64,000 nt of DNA from positions 1 through 64,000 of the forward strand of contig JBJXDZ010000064.1 in NCBI GenBank assembly GCA_046154645.1, in the 5' to 3' direction. The notes under the pieces were generated by a model, which saw only the letters and a program-made list of their open reading frames with translations, made no database searches and was not told the origin of the DNA. Shown one piece after another: positions 8,171 to 16,446 of this stretch; position 1 is the first letter of the stretch; each line of letters opens with the position of its first letter. The DNA is from Ga0077555 sp046154645 (GTDB lineage Bacteria > Pseudomonadota > Alphaproteobacteria > Rhizobiales > Hyphomicrobiaceae). The position numbers and the translations under genes were made by a program.

Positions 8171-10852
8171 TCAGCCGGCCAAACGGGCCTCGATTGCCGC
8201 CAGTGCGTCGCCGGCCTTGGCGCCGTCTGGGCCGCCGGCCTGGGCCATGTCGGCACGTCCGCCGCCGCCCTTGCCGCCAAGCGCCTCGGCACCGACCCGG
8301 ACCAGATCGACGGCGCTGACGGTCTTGAGCAGATCATCGGTGACGCCGACGGCGAGGCCCGCCTTGCCATCCTCGGTGACGCCGACAATGACGACGACGC
8401 CGGAGCCGACCTGCTTCTTGCCGTCATCGACGAGGCCGCGCAGATCCTTGGGGTTGAGGCCTTGAACCAGGCGCGAGAGCAGCTGCAGCTTGCCAACCGT
8501 GCGCACGGGATTGGGCGCGGCGGCGGTTCCATTGGTGGCTGGACCGGCCAGCGCCAGCGCGCGTTTGGCGTCGGCCAACTGCCGCTCCAGATTGCGCGCG
8601 GTCTCGACCAGCGCCTTGACGCGATCGACGATCTCATCCGGCTTGGTGCGCAGCAGGGAGGCCAGATCGCGCACGCGCTGGTCCTGCTCGGCCAGATAGG
8701 CGCGGGCGCCATCGCCGGTCAGTGCCTCGAGACGGCGCACGCCTGATGACGAGGCGCTTTCGCCGACGATGCGGATGAGGCCGATGTCGCCCGTGCGGCG
8801 CACGTGCGTGCCGCCGCACAACTCCACCGACCACGCCTTGTTGGCCTTGCGGCCGGTGGCGCTCTCTTCGCTCTCGCCCATGGACACGACGCGCACCTCG
8901 TCGCCGTACTTCTCGCCGAACAGGGCCATGGCTCCGGTCTGGCGGGCATCCTCCAGGCTCATGAGGCGGGTTTCGACGGCGCTGTTCTGGCGCACATAGG
9001 TGTTGGCCATGGCCTCGACGGCGGCGATCTCCTCGGCACTCATGGGCTTGGTGTGCGAGATGTCGAAGCGCAATCGTTCCGGCGCCACCAGCGAGCCCTT
9101 CTGGGCGACATGGGTGCCGAGGACCTGGCGCAGCGCTTCATGCAGGAGATGGGTGGCCGAATGATTGGCCCGAATGGCGGCCCGGCGGGCGCCATCGACC
9201 GCCATCGCGACCGCATCGCCGACCTTGAAGCTGCCGACCTCGACAGTGCCCGAGTGAACAAAGATCTCGCCCAGCTTCTTGGTCGTGTCAGTGACGCGGA
9301 AACGGGCGCCTTTCGGGCCATTGATGATGCCGGTGTCGCCGACCTGGCCGCCGCTCTCGCCATAGAAGGGCGTCTGGCTGACGACGATGTCGCCGCTGTC
9401 GCCCTTGTTGAGTGCCGTGACGGCCTTGCCGGCCACAAAGGTGCCTTTCACCAGGGCCTCGGCCTGCTCCGCCTCGTAGCCCAGGAACTCGGTGGCACCG
9501 ACGTCGCGCTTGACCTCGAACCAGATGGCCTCGGAAGCCGCTTCGCCTGAGCCCGCGAAACCGCCGGCCAGCTCCTGTTCGGATTCCAGCGCCTTCTTGA
9601 AGCCGTCGCGATCGACGGTGATGCCGCGCGCGCGCAGCACATCCTCGGTCAGATCGAGAGGGAAGCCGAAGGTGCCGTAGAGCTTGAACGCGACCTCACC
9701 GGGGAAGACGTCGCCCTTGCGCATGGTGGTCGAGGCCTCGTCGAGCAGCTTCATGCCGCGCGACAGCGTCTGGCCGAAGCGGACCTCTTCGAGCTTCAGC
9801 GTCTCCGTGATCATGCCCTGGCCGCGCACCAGCTCGGGATAGGTGTCGCCCATCTGGCGCACCAAGGCCGGCACCAGGCGATGCATCAGCGGTTCCTTGG
9901 CGCCGAGCAGATGCGCATGCCGCATGGCGCGGCGCATGATGCGGCGGAGCACGTAGCCGCGGCCCTGATTCGAGGGCAGCACGCCGTCGGCGATCAGGAA
10001 GCTCGAGGCCCGCAGGTGGTCGGCGATGACGCGGTGGCTCGGGATCTTGTCGCCTTTGGCGGCAACACCGGTCTCGGACACAGAGGCCTCGATCAGGGCC
10101 TTGAAGAGATCGGTGTCGTAGTTGGAGTAGACGCCTTGCATGATCGCCGACAGGCGCTCGAGGCCCATGCCGGTGTCGATCGAGGGCTTGGGCAGGTTGA
10201 TGCGCTGGCCCGGCGCCACCTGCTCGAACTGCATGAAGACGAGGTTCCAGAACTCGAGATAGCGGTCGCCATCGGCGTCGGGGCTGCCCGGCGGACCGCC
10301 CTGCAGCTTATCGCCCTGATCGATGAAAATTTCCGAGCAGGGCCCGCACGGACCCGTGTCGCCAGCGGACCAGAAGTTATCGGAGGTTGGAATGCGGATG
10401 ATGCGGCTGTCGGGGAAGCCGGCGATCTTGCGCCACAGGGCGGCTGCCTCCTCGTCCTCGGAATAGACGGTGATGAGCAGCTTGTCCTTCTTGAGCCCGT
10501 ATTCCTTGGTGACCAGGTTCCAAGCCAACGTTATGGCCTGCTCCTTGAAGTAGTCACCGAAGGAGAAGTTGCCGAGCATCTCGAAGAAGGTGTGATGGCG
10601 GGCGGTATAGCCGACGTTGTCGAGATCGTTGTGCTTGCCGCCGGCGCGCAGGCATTTCTGCGAGGTGGTGGCGCGCGTGTAGGCGCGCTTCTCCTGCCCC
10701 GTGAACAGGTTCTTGAACTGTACCATGCCGGCCGACGTGAACATCAGCGTTGGGTCATTGCGAGGAATGAGCGACGCACTTTCGACGTGCTCGTGCCCGT
10801 TCTTCTTGAAGAACTCCACGAAGGTGGAGCGGATCTCGTTCACGCCGGTCAT
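8171..10852 (-). CDS. alaS: Alanyl-tRNA synthetase
   Basis: An 893-residue class II synthetase charging tRNA-Ala. The N-terminal catalytic domain shows RATTSQKCLRAGGKHND and FFEMLGNFSFGDYFK. The editing domain has the zinc-binding pair HSATHLLH and CGGTHVRRTG. The C-terminal oligomerisation/C-Ala domain contains a Gly-rich segment (GGKGGGG) before the end. The start chosen (MTGVNEIR) matches the family N-terminus; an upstream in-frame Met 43 codons earlier adds Arg-rich, non-conserved residues. It lies downstream of recA on the same strand, a common alphaproteobacterial order. Length is normal. Confidence 0.97.
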   Translation of the reverse strand: MTGVNEIRSTFVEFFKKNGHEHVESASLIPRNDPTLMFTSAGMVQFKNLFTGQEKRAYTRATTSQKCLRAGGKHNDLDNVGYTARHHTFFEMLGNFSFGDYFKEQAITLAWNLVTKEYGLKKDKLLITVYSEDEEAAALWRKIAGFPDSRIIRIPTSDNFWSAGDTGPCGPCSEIFIDQGDKLQGGPPGSPDADGDRYLEFWNLVFMQFEQVAPGQRINLPKPSIDTGMGLERLSAIMQGVYSNYDTDLFKALIEASVSETGVAAKGDKIPSHRVIADHLRASSFLIADGVLPSNQGRGYVLRRIMRRAMRHAHLLGAKEPLMHRLVPALVRQMGDTYPELVRGQGMITETLKLEEVRFGQTLSRGMKLLDEASTTMRKGDVFPGEVAFKLYGTFGFPLDLTEDVLRARGITVDRDGFKKALESEQELAGGFAGSGEAASEAIWFEVKRDVGATEFLGYEAEQAEALVKGTFVAGKAVTALNKGDSGDIVVSQTPFYGESGGQVGDTGIINGPKGARFRVTDTTKKLGEIFVHSGTVEVGSFKVGDAVAMAVDGARRAAIRANHSATHLLHEALRQVLGTHVAQKGSLVAPERLRFDISHTKPMSAEEIAAVEAMANTYVRQNSAVETRLMSLEDARQTGAMALFGEKYGDEVRVVSMGESEESATGRKANKAWSVELCGGTHVRRTGDIGLIRIVGESASSSGVRRLEALTGDGARAYLAEQDQRVRDLASLLRTKPDEIVDRVKALVETARNLERQLADAKRALALAGPATNGTAAAPNPVRTVGKLQLLSRLVQGLNPKDLRGLVDDGKKQVGSGVVVIVGVTEDGKAGLAVGVTDDLLKTVSAVDLVRVGAEALGGKGGGGRADMAQAGGPDGAKAGDALAAIEARLAG

Positions 10853-11108
10853 TGGGGCCCTGCTCGTCGGTCGGACATGTCGGGGGAATCGCCTGCGGAT
10901 TCCGGATCGACTGCGGCGCATCCGATACCCTGCACCGGCCGGCAGGCCGTCGCGGTCATCGGACCCCGCCTCTCGCCGCAACTTTTAACGAGCGCCTCAG
11001 GGCCTGTCTATGGACCGACGTCGTGATCGCCCCGTCAGGCGACAGGCTGTCGAGCTGGCGGCCGTCGGGCCTCAGACGGCCGGCCAGCCTGGACGCGACG
11101 ACGCCGGC

Positions 11109-12260
11109 TCAGCGGCGACCACGCGCGCCCTTCTTCGGGGCCTCGGTCTCGTCGGGGAGCACGCCATCGGCGTCCGGGCCTTCCTCGGCTTCCGTCGCTT
11201 CGCTACCTTCAGGGGCGGCCTGCAGCATCTTGTCGACGATCAGCCCGGCATTGGAGCGGATGGCTTTCTCGATCTCGAGCGCGATCTTGGGATTTTCCTT
11301 CAGGAAGGTCTTGGTGTTCTCCCGGCCCTGGCCGATGCGCTCGCCCTTGAAGGAAAACCAGGCGCCGCTCTTCTCGACGATGTTGGCCTTGACGCCGAGA
11401 TCGACGATCTCCCCCATCTTCGAGATGCCTTCGCCGTACATGATGTCGAATTCGACCTGCTTGAAGGGCGGCGCCACCTTGTTCTTGACCACCTTGACGC
11501 GGGTCTGGCTGCCGACCACGTCGTCCTGCACCTTGATCTGGCCGATGCGACGGATATCAAGGCGAACCGAGGCGTAGAATTTCAGCGCATTGCCGCCGGT
11601 CGTCGTCTCGGGATTGCCGAACATGACACCGATCTTCATGCGGATCTGGTTGATGAAGATGACCATGGTGCCGGACTTCGAGATCGAGCCGGTGAGCTTG
11701 CGCAAGGCCTGGCTCATGAGCCGGGCCTGGAGGCCGGGGAGGCTGTCGCCCATCTCGCCCTCGAGCTCTGCCTTCGGCGTCAGCGCCGCGACCGAGTCGA
11801 TCACCACCACATCGATGGCGCCGGACCGCACCAGCGTGTCGGCAATCTCGAGCGCCTGCTCGCCGGTATCGGGCTGCGAAATCAGCAGATCCTCGACCTT
11901 GACGCCGAGCTTGCGGGCGTAGACCGGATCGAGTGCATGCTCGGCATCGACAAAGGCACAGGTGCCGCCCTTTTTCTGGGCCTCGGCAATCACCTGCAAC
12001 GTCAGCGTGGTTTTACCCGACGACTCAGGTCCATAAATCTCGACGACGCGGCCCTTCGGCAGTCCACCGATGCCGAGGGCAATATCGAGCCCGAGCGAGC
12101 CGGTCGGAATCGATTCGACGTCAATCGAGCGGTCGTTCGTGCCGAGCTTCATGATCGAGCCCTTGCCGAACTGCTTCTCGATCTGTGCCAGTGCGGCCTC
12201 GAGTGACTTTGCCTTGTCCATTTTGTCCCCCTCGACGACCCTGAGTTGCGGCGCGGTCAT
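11109..12260 (-). CDS. recA: Recombinase RecA
   Basis: A 383-residue RecA. Walker A is GPESSGKT (77-84); the conserved segments ISQPDTGEQALEI, VIDSVAALTPKAE and INQIRMKIGVMFG follow, and the C-terminal tail is acidic, as usual. RecA forms filaments on single-stranded DNA, drives homologous recombination and triggers LexA cleavage. The ATG at 12260 adds 13 residues before the commonly conserved MDKAKSLEAAL; the internal Met at codon 14 is a possible start. A promoter with a LexA-like site is described separately. Confidence 0.97.
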   Translation of the reverse strand: MTAPQLRVVEGDKMDKAKSLEAALAQIEKQFGKGSIMKLGTNDRSIDVESIPTGSLGLDIALGIGGLPKGRVVEIYGPESSGKTTLTLQVIAEAQKKGGTCAFVDAEHALDPVYARKLGVKVEDLLISQPDTGEQALEIADTLVRSGAIDVVVIDSVAALTPKAELEGEMGDSLPGLQARLMSQALRKLTGSISKSGTMVIFINQIRMKIGVMFGNPETTTGGNALKFYASVRLDIRRIGQIKVQDDVVGSQTRVKVVKNKVAPPFKQVEFDIMYGEGISKMGEIVDLGVKANIVEKSGAWFSFKGERIGQGRENTKTFLKENPKIALEIEKAIRSNAGLIVDKMLQAAPEGSEATEAEEGPDADGVLPDETEAPKKGARGRR

Positions 12261-12308
12261 ATCGAATCCCCTTATTTCACGAGTTGCAGATCAGCGCAAT
12301 TTCACCAT

Positions 12309-12337
12309 TATGTACGCGAAATGTTCTCTAATGGCAA
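12309..12337 (-). promoter_or_regulatory. Candidate recA promoter with overlapping LexA-like box
   Basis: On the minus strand a -35-like TTGCCA (12332-12337) and a -10-like TACATA (12309-12314) are 17 bp apart, about 50 bp before the recA start. Between them lies GAAC-N7-GTAC (12312-12326), one base from the direct repeat GAAC-N7-GAAC known as the alphaproteobacterial LexA site. Upstream, at 12355-12368, is GAAC-N6-GAAC, and TGTTC-N9-GAACA forms a dyad at 12364-12382. Placement between -35 and -10 suits repression. Not verified. Confidence 0.5.
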
Positions 12338-12549
12338 GCGACAAGTCTCGAAATGTTCTGATATGTTCTGCGGGTCGGAACATGACGAATCGGAACTGGC
12401 GACGATGGCGAAGGGTGGTGGGCGGGCCACGCGGGATGTGCGGCTGTAGCGCGGCAACCACAGTGGAGCCGGACAAGACAATTGTGCCGCACTGAGATCT
12501 GGCCAAAGGCCCGAGACTCATGCCACTGTATGGCATCGATCAACAAACG

Positions 12550-12645
12550 AAAGGAGGTGATCCGATGTCGAGTGGGATTGCAGCGCTGAAGGACCAGCCG
12601 ATGCGGATCTCTACGGCGAAGGGGCAGCCTCCTCGCCTGGCCTGA
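12550..12645 (+). CDS. 26-residue ORF with a perfect 14-nt Shine-Dalgarno sequence
   Basis: The ORF (ATG 12565 to TGA 12645) starts MSSGIAALKDQPMRIS, contains ISTAKG and ends PPRLA. The preceding AAAGGAGGTGATCC (12550-12563) is exactly complementary to the conserved 3' end of 16S rRNA, with GGAGG 7 nt from the ATG. Translation should initiate very strongly if the unit is transcribed. A hairpin, GCCGG-TTCC-like, lies just after the stop, and a strong terminator ends the unit at 12744. An imperfect palindrome ATGCCA-N5-TGGCAT at 12520-12536 lies upstream. I do not recognise the peptide; it could be a leader peptide, a dual-function sRNA or a real small protein. Confidence 0.6.
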   Translation, partial: KGGDPMSSGIAALKDQPMRISTAKGQPPRLA

Positions 12646-12710
12646 TCCGACCTCTGGCGCCGGTTCCGGCCGGCAGCCTCATGGGGCTCGTTCACAGCCG
12701 ATCTCACGAA

Positions 12711-12744
12711 GGCCGCCGCCTGGCACCCAGGCGGCGGCCGTTTT
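12711..12744 (+). terminator. Rho-independent terminator
   Basis: A perfect 13-bp GC-rich stem (12711-12723 pairing with 12727-12739), a 3-nt CAC loop, and GTTTT immediately after. The T-run lies on the + strand side, so it ends the small unit carrying the 26-residue ORF. It also separates that unit from the opposing gene whose stop is at 12761. Confidence 0.9.
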
Positions 12745-12760
12745 GATCTGTTGAGCCCTG

Positions 12761-13174
12761 TCAATCCGCAAAGCTCGAGCGCAATTGGGCGGCCCAGCGA
12801 CCGTTGAGCCGAGCGATCACCCACAGCGACCGGTAATGGCCGATCGACGAGCCATCGGTACGCAAGCGCGTGAAGCCAACGTCCAGGTGCACTTTGTCCG
12901 CTCTGGCCGTGACCACATTCAGGAAGTCCCAGCGGCTGCGGTCCCAGTCAGGCTCGGCCCGCTGCAGGAAGTCGGCGAAGTAGCTGTCGGGCGTGGTCCA
13001 GGTCTGCAGACGGCCCATCGATAACCGATGATGCGGAAAATGCAGGGTCGCGGTCAGCGCCACGTTGTCGCGCGCGTTGAGTGCCGTCAGGTGCGCCGTC
13101 ATGACGGCCTTGGCGGCGGCAACGGCTTGCGGGTGCGGCGTCTCCTGTGCAAGGTCGCGCATCTGATCCCTCAT
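12761..13174 (-). CDS. NTF2/SnoaL-like hypothetical protein
   Basis: A 137-residue protein whose pattern suggests the NTF2/SnoaL-like fold: an initial helix with AHLTALNARDN, then the HFPHHRLSMG, PDSYFADFL and WVIARLNGRWA strands ending in the typical FxxRxNGRW-like core. Such proteins are small ligand-binding or isomerase-like domains; no catalytic assignment is possible. The start at 13174 has GAGGTG spaced about 5 nt, better than two in-frame ATGs 12 and 27 nt upstream. It diverges from the SUMF1-domain gene. Confidence 0.65.
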   Translation of the reverse strand: MRDQMRDLAQETPHPQAVAAAKAVMTAHLTALNARDNVALTATLHFPHHRLSMGRLQTWTTPDSYFADFLQRAEPDWDRSRWDFLNVVTARADKVHLDVGFTRLRTDGSSIGHYRSLWVIARLNGRWAAQLRSSFAD

Positions 13175-13204
13175 GTCGCACCTCATGTTCCCGGGCGCCA
13201 CACC

Positions 13205-13972
13205 ATGATGCAGCAGCCACGCTCTCCAGGCAAACTGGTCGCTTTTGTGCTGGCCTGTCTCGCCGCCGGTTCACCGGCACCGGCCGGTCCTCCATCACCT
13301 CACGATCTGGTCCCTGTCGGCGCCTTCGCCATTGACCGGCATGAGGTGACGATTGGACAATTCCGGGCCTTCGTCCAGGTGACCGGCCGCAAGACCAAGG
13401 CGGAAACGCAAGGCGGCGGCTTCCAGTTTCGCAATGGCTGGGAGCGGATGGCCGGTTGGATCTGGTCGGCGCCTTTCGGGAAGGCGGGCGGCGATCGCGA
13501 GCCCGCGGTGCATGTGACGTGGACGGAGGCGCGCGACTATTGCCAATGGGCGGGTCTGCGGCTGCCGCGTGATGCTGAATGGGTGTCGGCGGCCTATCGC
13601 GAGCAGCGCGCGTCACCACCGGCGCCATTCGTGACGGCCAAGACCTACACATTTCCAACCGGTGACGGACCGGAAGGGGCCAATCAGACCGCCAGTCCGC
13701 TGCAGTTTGGCGGTTATCCGGCGCCTGCGGCCGAGCTTGGCCAGGGGCGGGGGCATCTGCCTGTCGGCACGACGGCGATGGGCGTCAACGGTCTCCTCGA
13801 CATGGGCGGCAATGTCTGGGAGTGGGTCGACCACGACGTTGGCGGCAACAAGCGCACGCGCGGCGGGTCATGGTGGTATGGCCCGGCGCAGATGCGGGTT
13901 GATGCGCTGTACGACAAGGCGCCGGATTTTCCGGCGGTTTACATCGGCTTTCGCTGCGCCCGGGATCAGTGA
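13205..13972 (+). CDS. Secreted SUMF1/FGE-domain protein
   Basis: A 255-residue protein with an N-terminal signal peptide (about residues 1-27) followed by a formylglycine-generating-enzyme-like (SUMF1) domain: IDRHEVTIGQFRAFV, GLRLPRDAEW, GGNVWEWVDH (about 200-209), RGGSWWYGP and the terminal GFRCA. The active-site cysteine pair of true FGE is not evident (RGGSW is followed by WYGP, without Cys), so it is probably not a sulfatase-maturing enzyme. Such domains also occur in ergothioneine-type enzymes and carbohydrate-binding proteins. Exported, function unknown. Confidence 0.8.
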   Translation: MMQQPRSPGKLVAFVLACLAAGSPAPAGPPSPHDLVPVGAFAIDRHEVTIGQFRAFVQVTGRKTKAETQGGGFQFRNGWERMAGWIWSAPFGKAGGDREPAVHVTWTEARDYCQWAGLRLPRDAEWVSAAYREQRASPPAPFVTAKTYTFPTGDGPEGANQTASPLQFGGYPAPAAELGQGRGHLPVGTTAMGVNGLLDMGGNVWEWVDHDVGGNKRTRGGSWWYGPAQMRVDALYDKAPDFPAVYIGFRCARDQ

Positions 13973-13981
13973 CCGCGCGCC

Positions 13982-15091
13982 TTACTGCGGCGGTCGCTTG
14001 CTGAAGCGCTCGCGCATCTCGAGGCAGGGGTCCTTGCGCTCGACGCGCGGGGTGAAGATGATGAAGTCTGCAGCGGCGCGTCCCTCGGGATCGCGCGGGA
14101 TAATGGACGCAGCATCAATCTTGCCGGGCTCGACTTCGATCAGCAGGACCGTGACCAGCGCGCGTCCTGGTGCCAGCTGTCGCAGATAGAGCGGCACGCC
14201 ACGGTCGGCGCGGATGTGGCCATTGCCGGCGAACAGGATGGCGCTGCCATGTCGTGCGTGGGCTTGGGCGACCGCGTCGGCAAGGTGGGCGTCGCGATAG
14301 CGTTGGGCATCGGCCATGGTCGTGAACGCAGCCTTTGGCACCAGCCCGCAATGGGAAGCCTCGAGTTCGGTCAGCAGAGCATCGTGCAGCTTGGCGTCCA
14401 GTGGCTGATCCAGTCCCAAGCGCTGAACTTGCTCGGTTGGCAGTAACGACAGGCCTTGCTTGGCAACGGCACGGATCTGTTCGCGTGGCGGATCGCCGGG
14501 CAAGATCGGGTGGCGGCCCTCGATGGCGGCGCGAAACAGCGGCTGGAACAGCGCCTTGTCCGGCCAACCTGATTGGTCCCATTTCAGGAAACGGAAGAAC
14601 TCGGCGGGTCGATCGAGATGCTGGCCCTTGCGGCTCAATTCGGAGAATAGGTCGAGCGCGGGCTGCTGATCGGTCCGGATATGCTCGAAGACGGCGGCTG
14701 GTGCCGGTCGATCCGGCCTGGTGCCATCGGTTCGCAGGGATCGCGTGCGGCGTAGCACCTCGGCCTGCAACTCGTGATGCCGGGGATTGTCGTGCACCTC
14801 GCCGACGAGCGCGATGCCGGACTGTTGGCTGGCAGCCTTGGCAACGTCCGTGACAACGGCAAACAGCGGATCGATATCGAAGCAGTCGTCCAGGCGCATG
14901 GGGCCACGGAGAGCTTCGTTGGCGAAGATGCGTCCAGCCAGCGGGTGACTGTTCGTGCGCGCCTTGCGCAGCCATTCGTGGACGCCGGGCATGACATTCT
15001 GTGGCGGCTGTTGGCACGCATGCGCTGGCCCGGTGCAGACACTTGCGATGGCGAGGAGTGTGGCGCCGATGACGCGCAGGGTCTGGCTCAT
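13982..15091 (-). CDS. ChaN-like (haem-uptake fold) secreted protein
   Basis: A 369-residue protein with a signal peptide (cleavage near AHA-C at residue 26; Cys26 raises the possibility of lipidation, but the lipobox is poor). The mature part resembles the ChaN/DUF399 family: ALVGEVHDNPRHHELQ with the GE-HDN signature, AAVFEHI, and a late LFAGNGHIRADRGVPLYL. ChaN-family proteins bind haem or are iron-regulated lipoproteins; the role here is inferred. The start MSQTLRV was chosen because residues upstream translate from the adjacent Uma2 gene. It ends near the converging SUMF1-domain gene. Confidence 0.75.
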   Translation of the reverse strand: MSQTLRVIGATLLAIASVCTGPAHACQQPPQNVMPGVHEWLRKARTNSHPLAGRIFANEALRGPMRLDDCFDIDPLFAVVTDVAKAASQQSGIALVGEVHDNPRHHELQAEVLRRTRSLRTDGTRPDRPAPAAVFEHIRTDQQPALDLFSELSRKGQHLDRPAEFFRFLKWDQSGWPDKALFQPLFRAAIEGRHPILPGDPPREQIRAVAKQGLSLLPTEQVQRLGLDQPLDAKLHDALLTELEASHCGLVPKAAFTTMADAQRYRDAHLADAVAQAHARHGSAILFAGNGHIRADRGVPLYLRQLAPGRALVTVLLIEVEPGKIDAASIIPRDPEGRAAADFIIFTPRVERKDPCLEMRERFSKRPPQ

Positions 15092-15098
15092 GGGCGCC

Positions 15099-15698
15099 CT
15101 ACTCGAGCCCCAGATCAGCGAGCTTGAAGCTGATCGCTGGCAGCAGGCGCGGTTGCAACGTTGCGTCCGCTGCGAACTTGGTGACGCTCGTATAGCCGGT
15201 GCCGACGGCATCGCGATGCACGTGCGTGAGCAGTGAGTGCGCCTCCACCACCCAGTATTCGCGGACACCGAGGCCGGCGTAGATTTCAGCCTTGCGGCCC
15301 AGATCATAGGCGAGCGAGCTGTCGGCGATCTCAATCAGCAGCAGCACCTCGGCGGCCGGCACAGGGCGAGGCTGGAAGCGCTTTGGGTAAATGCGCAAGT
15401 CCGGCTCGTAATAGGTGTGCGGCACCGGGCTCCAGCCGCTTTCGTTGGCAAGCCGCAAACCAGCCGGGCGGTGGTCGGAGAGGTACTCGGCAAACACATC
15501 CTTGACATAGTCGTGCCGGTTGCCCTTGGGCGACATGGGAACGATCTCTCCCTCGACCAGCTCCACACGCTCAGCCTCGTCGAGCAGGCCGACCTCGACC
15601 ATGCGGTCGAGATCGTCCACGGTCCAGCGCCACCGGGGGAGACCCTCGGCGCCCTGCGTCGGCTGGCGACGGGGAGGCATGCGGGTGTGCTCGTTCAT
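15099..15698 (-). CDS. Uma2 family endonuclease-like protein, copy A
   Basis: A 199-residue protein of the Uma2 (DUF820) family, a restriction-endonuclease-like fold abundant in cyanobacteria and some proteobacteria. The core shows VELVEGEIVPMSPKGNRH, EPDLRIYP, LLLIEIADSSLAYDLGRK and VREYWVVE, which fits the PD-(D/E)xK-like pattern (EPDL...EIADSS...K). It is a tandem duplicate of the next gene and of exactly the same length; both ends are almost identical but residues about 62-118 differ strongly. The start at 15698 matches the copy; an in-frame ATG at 15710 is possible. Cellular role unknown. Confidence 0.8.
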   Translation of the reverse strand: MNEHTRMPPRRQPTQGAEGLPRWRWTVDDLDRMVEVGLLDEAERVELVEGEIVPMSPKGNRHDYVKDVFAEYLSDHRPAGLRLANESGWSPVPHTYYEPDLRIYPKRFQPRPVPAAEVLLLIEIADSSLAYDLGRKAEIYAGLGVREYWVVEAHSLLTHVHRDAVGTGYTSVTKFAADATLQPRLLPAISFKLADLGLE

Positions 15699-15765
15699 GG
15701 CTGAAAGCATAGCACGAGCCGCCCTGTGGCGACAGTCGCCGGCGGCAGGCAAAGCGGTTCCTGCC

Positions 15766-16365
15766 CTACTCGAGCCCCAGATCAGCGAGCTTGAGGCTGA
15801 TGGCGGGCAGCAGGCGCGGCTGCAGTATCGCGTCCGCTGCGATCTTGGTTACGCTCGTATAGTCGGTGCCGGCGGCATCGCGATGCACGTGCGTGAGCAG
15901 TGAGTGCGCCTCCACCACCCAGTATTCGCGGACACCGAGGCCGGCGTAGATTTCAGCCTTGCGGCCCAGATCATAGGCGAGCGAGCTGTCGGCAACCTCG
16001 ATCAGCAGCAGAGCTTGCTCCGGCGGCAGCGAGGGTCCCTTGAGCCCTTGGGCATAGAGCAACAAATCAGGCTCATGGTAGGCACCAGCATGGGGCCGCC
16101 ATCCCAGCTCGATCGAGATGCGGACTGTCCGCGCAAGGCGTTGCTCCAGAAGATTGTGCAGCTCATCACGGACCAGCTCGTGCCGGTTGCCCTTGGGCGA
16201 CATGGGAACGATCTCTCCCTCGACCAGCTCCACACGATCAGCCTCGTCGAGCAGGCCGACCTCGACCATGCGGTCGAGATCGTCCACGGTCCAGCACCAC
16301 CGGGGGAGACCCTCGGCGCCCTGCGTCGGCTGGCGACGGAGAGGGATGCGGGTGTGCTCGTTCAT
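15766..16365 (-). CDS. Uma2 family endonuclease-like protein, copy B
   Basis: The second 199-residue Uma2 (DUF820) protein, sharing the same start, length and ends as copy A. The family signature is present: VELVEGEIVPMSPKGNRH, EPDLLLYA, LLLIEVADSSLAYDLGRK, VREYWVVE. DNA 15874-15993 is identical to 15207-15326 (120 bp), while the middle (residues about 62-118) has diverged. The pattern suggests a tandem duplication followed by homogenisation of the flanks, or recombination swapping the central, probably specificity-determining, segment. Activity is unknown. Confidence 0.8.
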   Translation of the reverse strand: MNEHTRIPLRRQPTQGAEGLPRWCWTVDDLDRMVEVGLLDEADRVELVEGEIVPMSPKGNRHELVRDELHNLLEQRLARTVRISIELGWRPHAGAYHEPDLLLYAQGLKGPSLPPEQALLLIEVADSSLAYDLGRKAEIYAGLGVREYWVVEAHSLLTHVHRDAAGTDYTSVTKIAADAILQPRLLPAISLKLADLGLE

Positions 16366-16446
16366 GGCCGAAACCATAGCACGCGCTGGTCTGCGGCGAC
16401 AGTCGCGTTGCCCATGGGGTGCGGCGGGGCTACGGACGGGAAGAGC

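Noticed and set aside
11010..12206. A 398-codon open frame on the + strand opposite recA
   Set aside because: It lies antisense to the well-supported recA, has no family-like content and is rich in His, Asp and Arg, typical of antisense shadows of GC-rich genes.
12550..12563. Antisense fragment of 16S rRNA
   Set aside because: Identity to the complement of the 16S end stops after 14 nt and is followed by an ATG at Shine-Dalgarno spacing, so it is better explained as a ribosome binding site.
13205..13972. Formylglycine-generating enzyme for a sulfatase
   Set aside because: The active-site Cys pair is not seen and no sulfatase gene is nearby.
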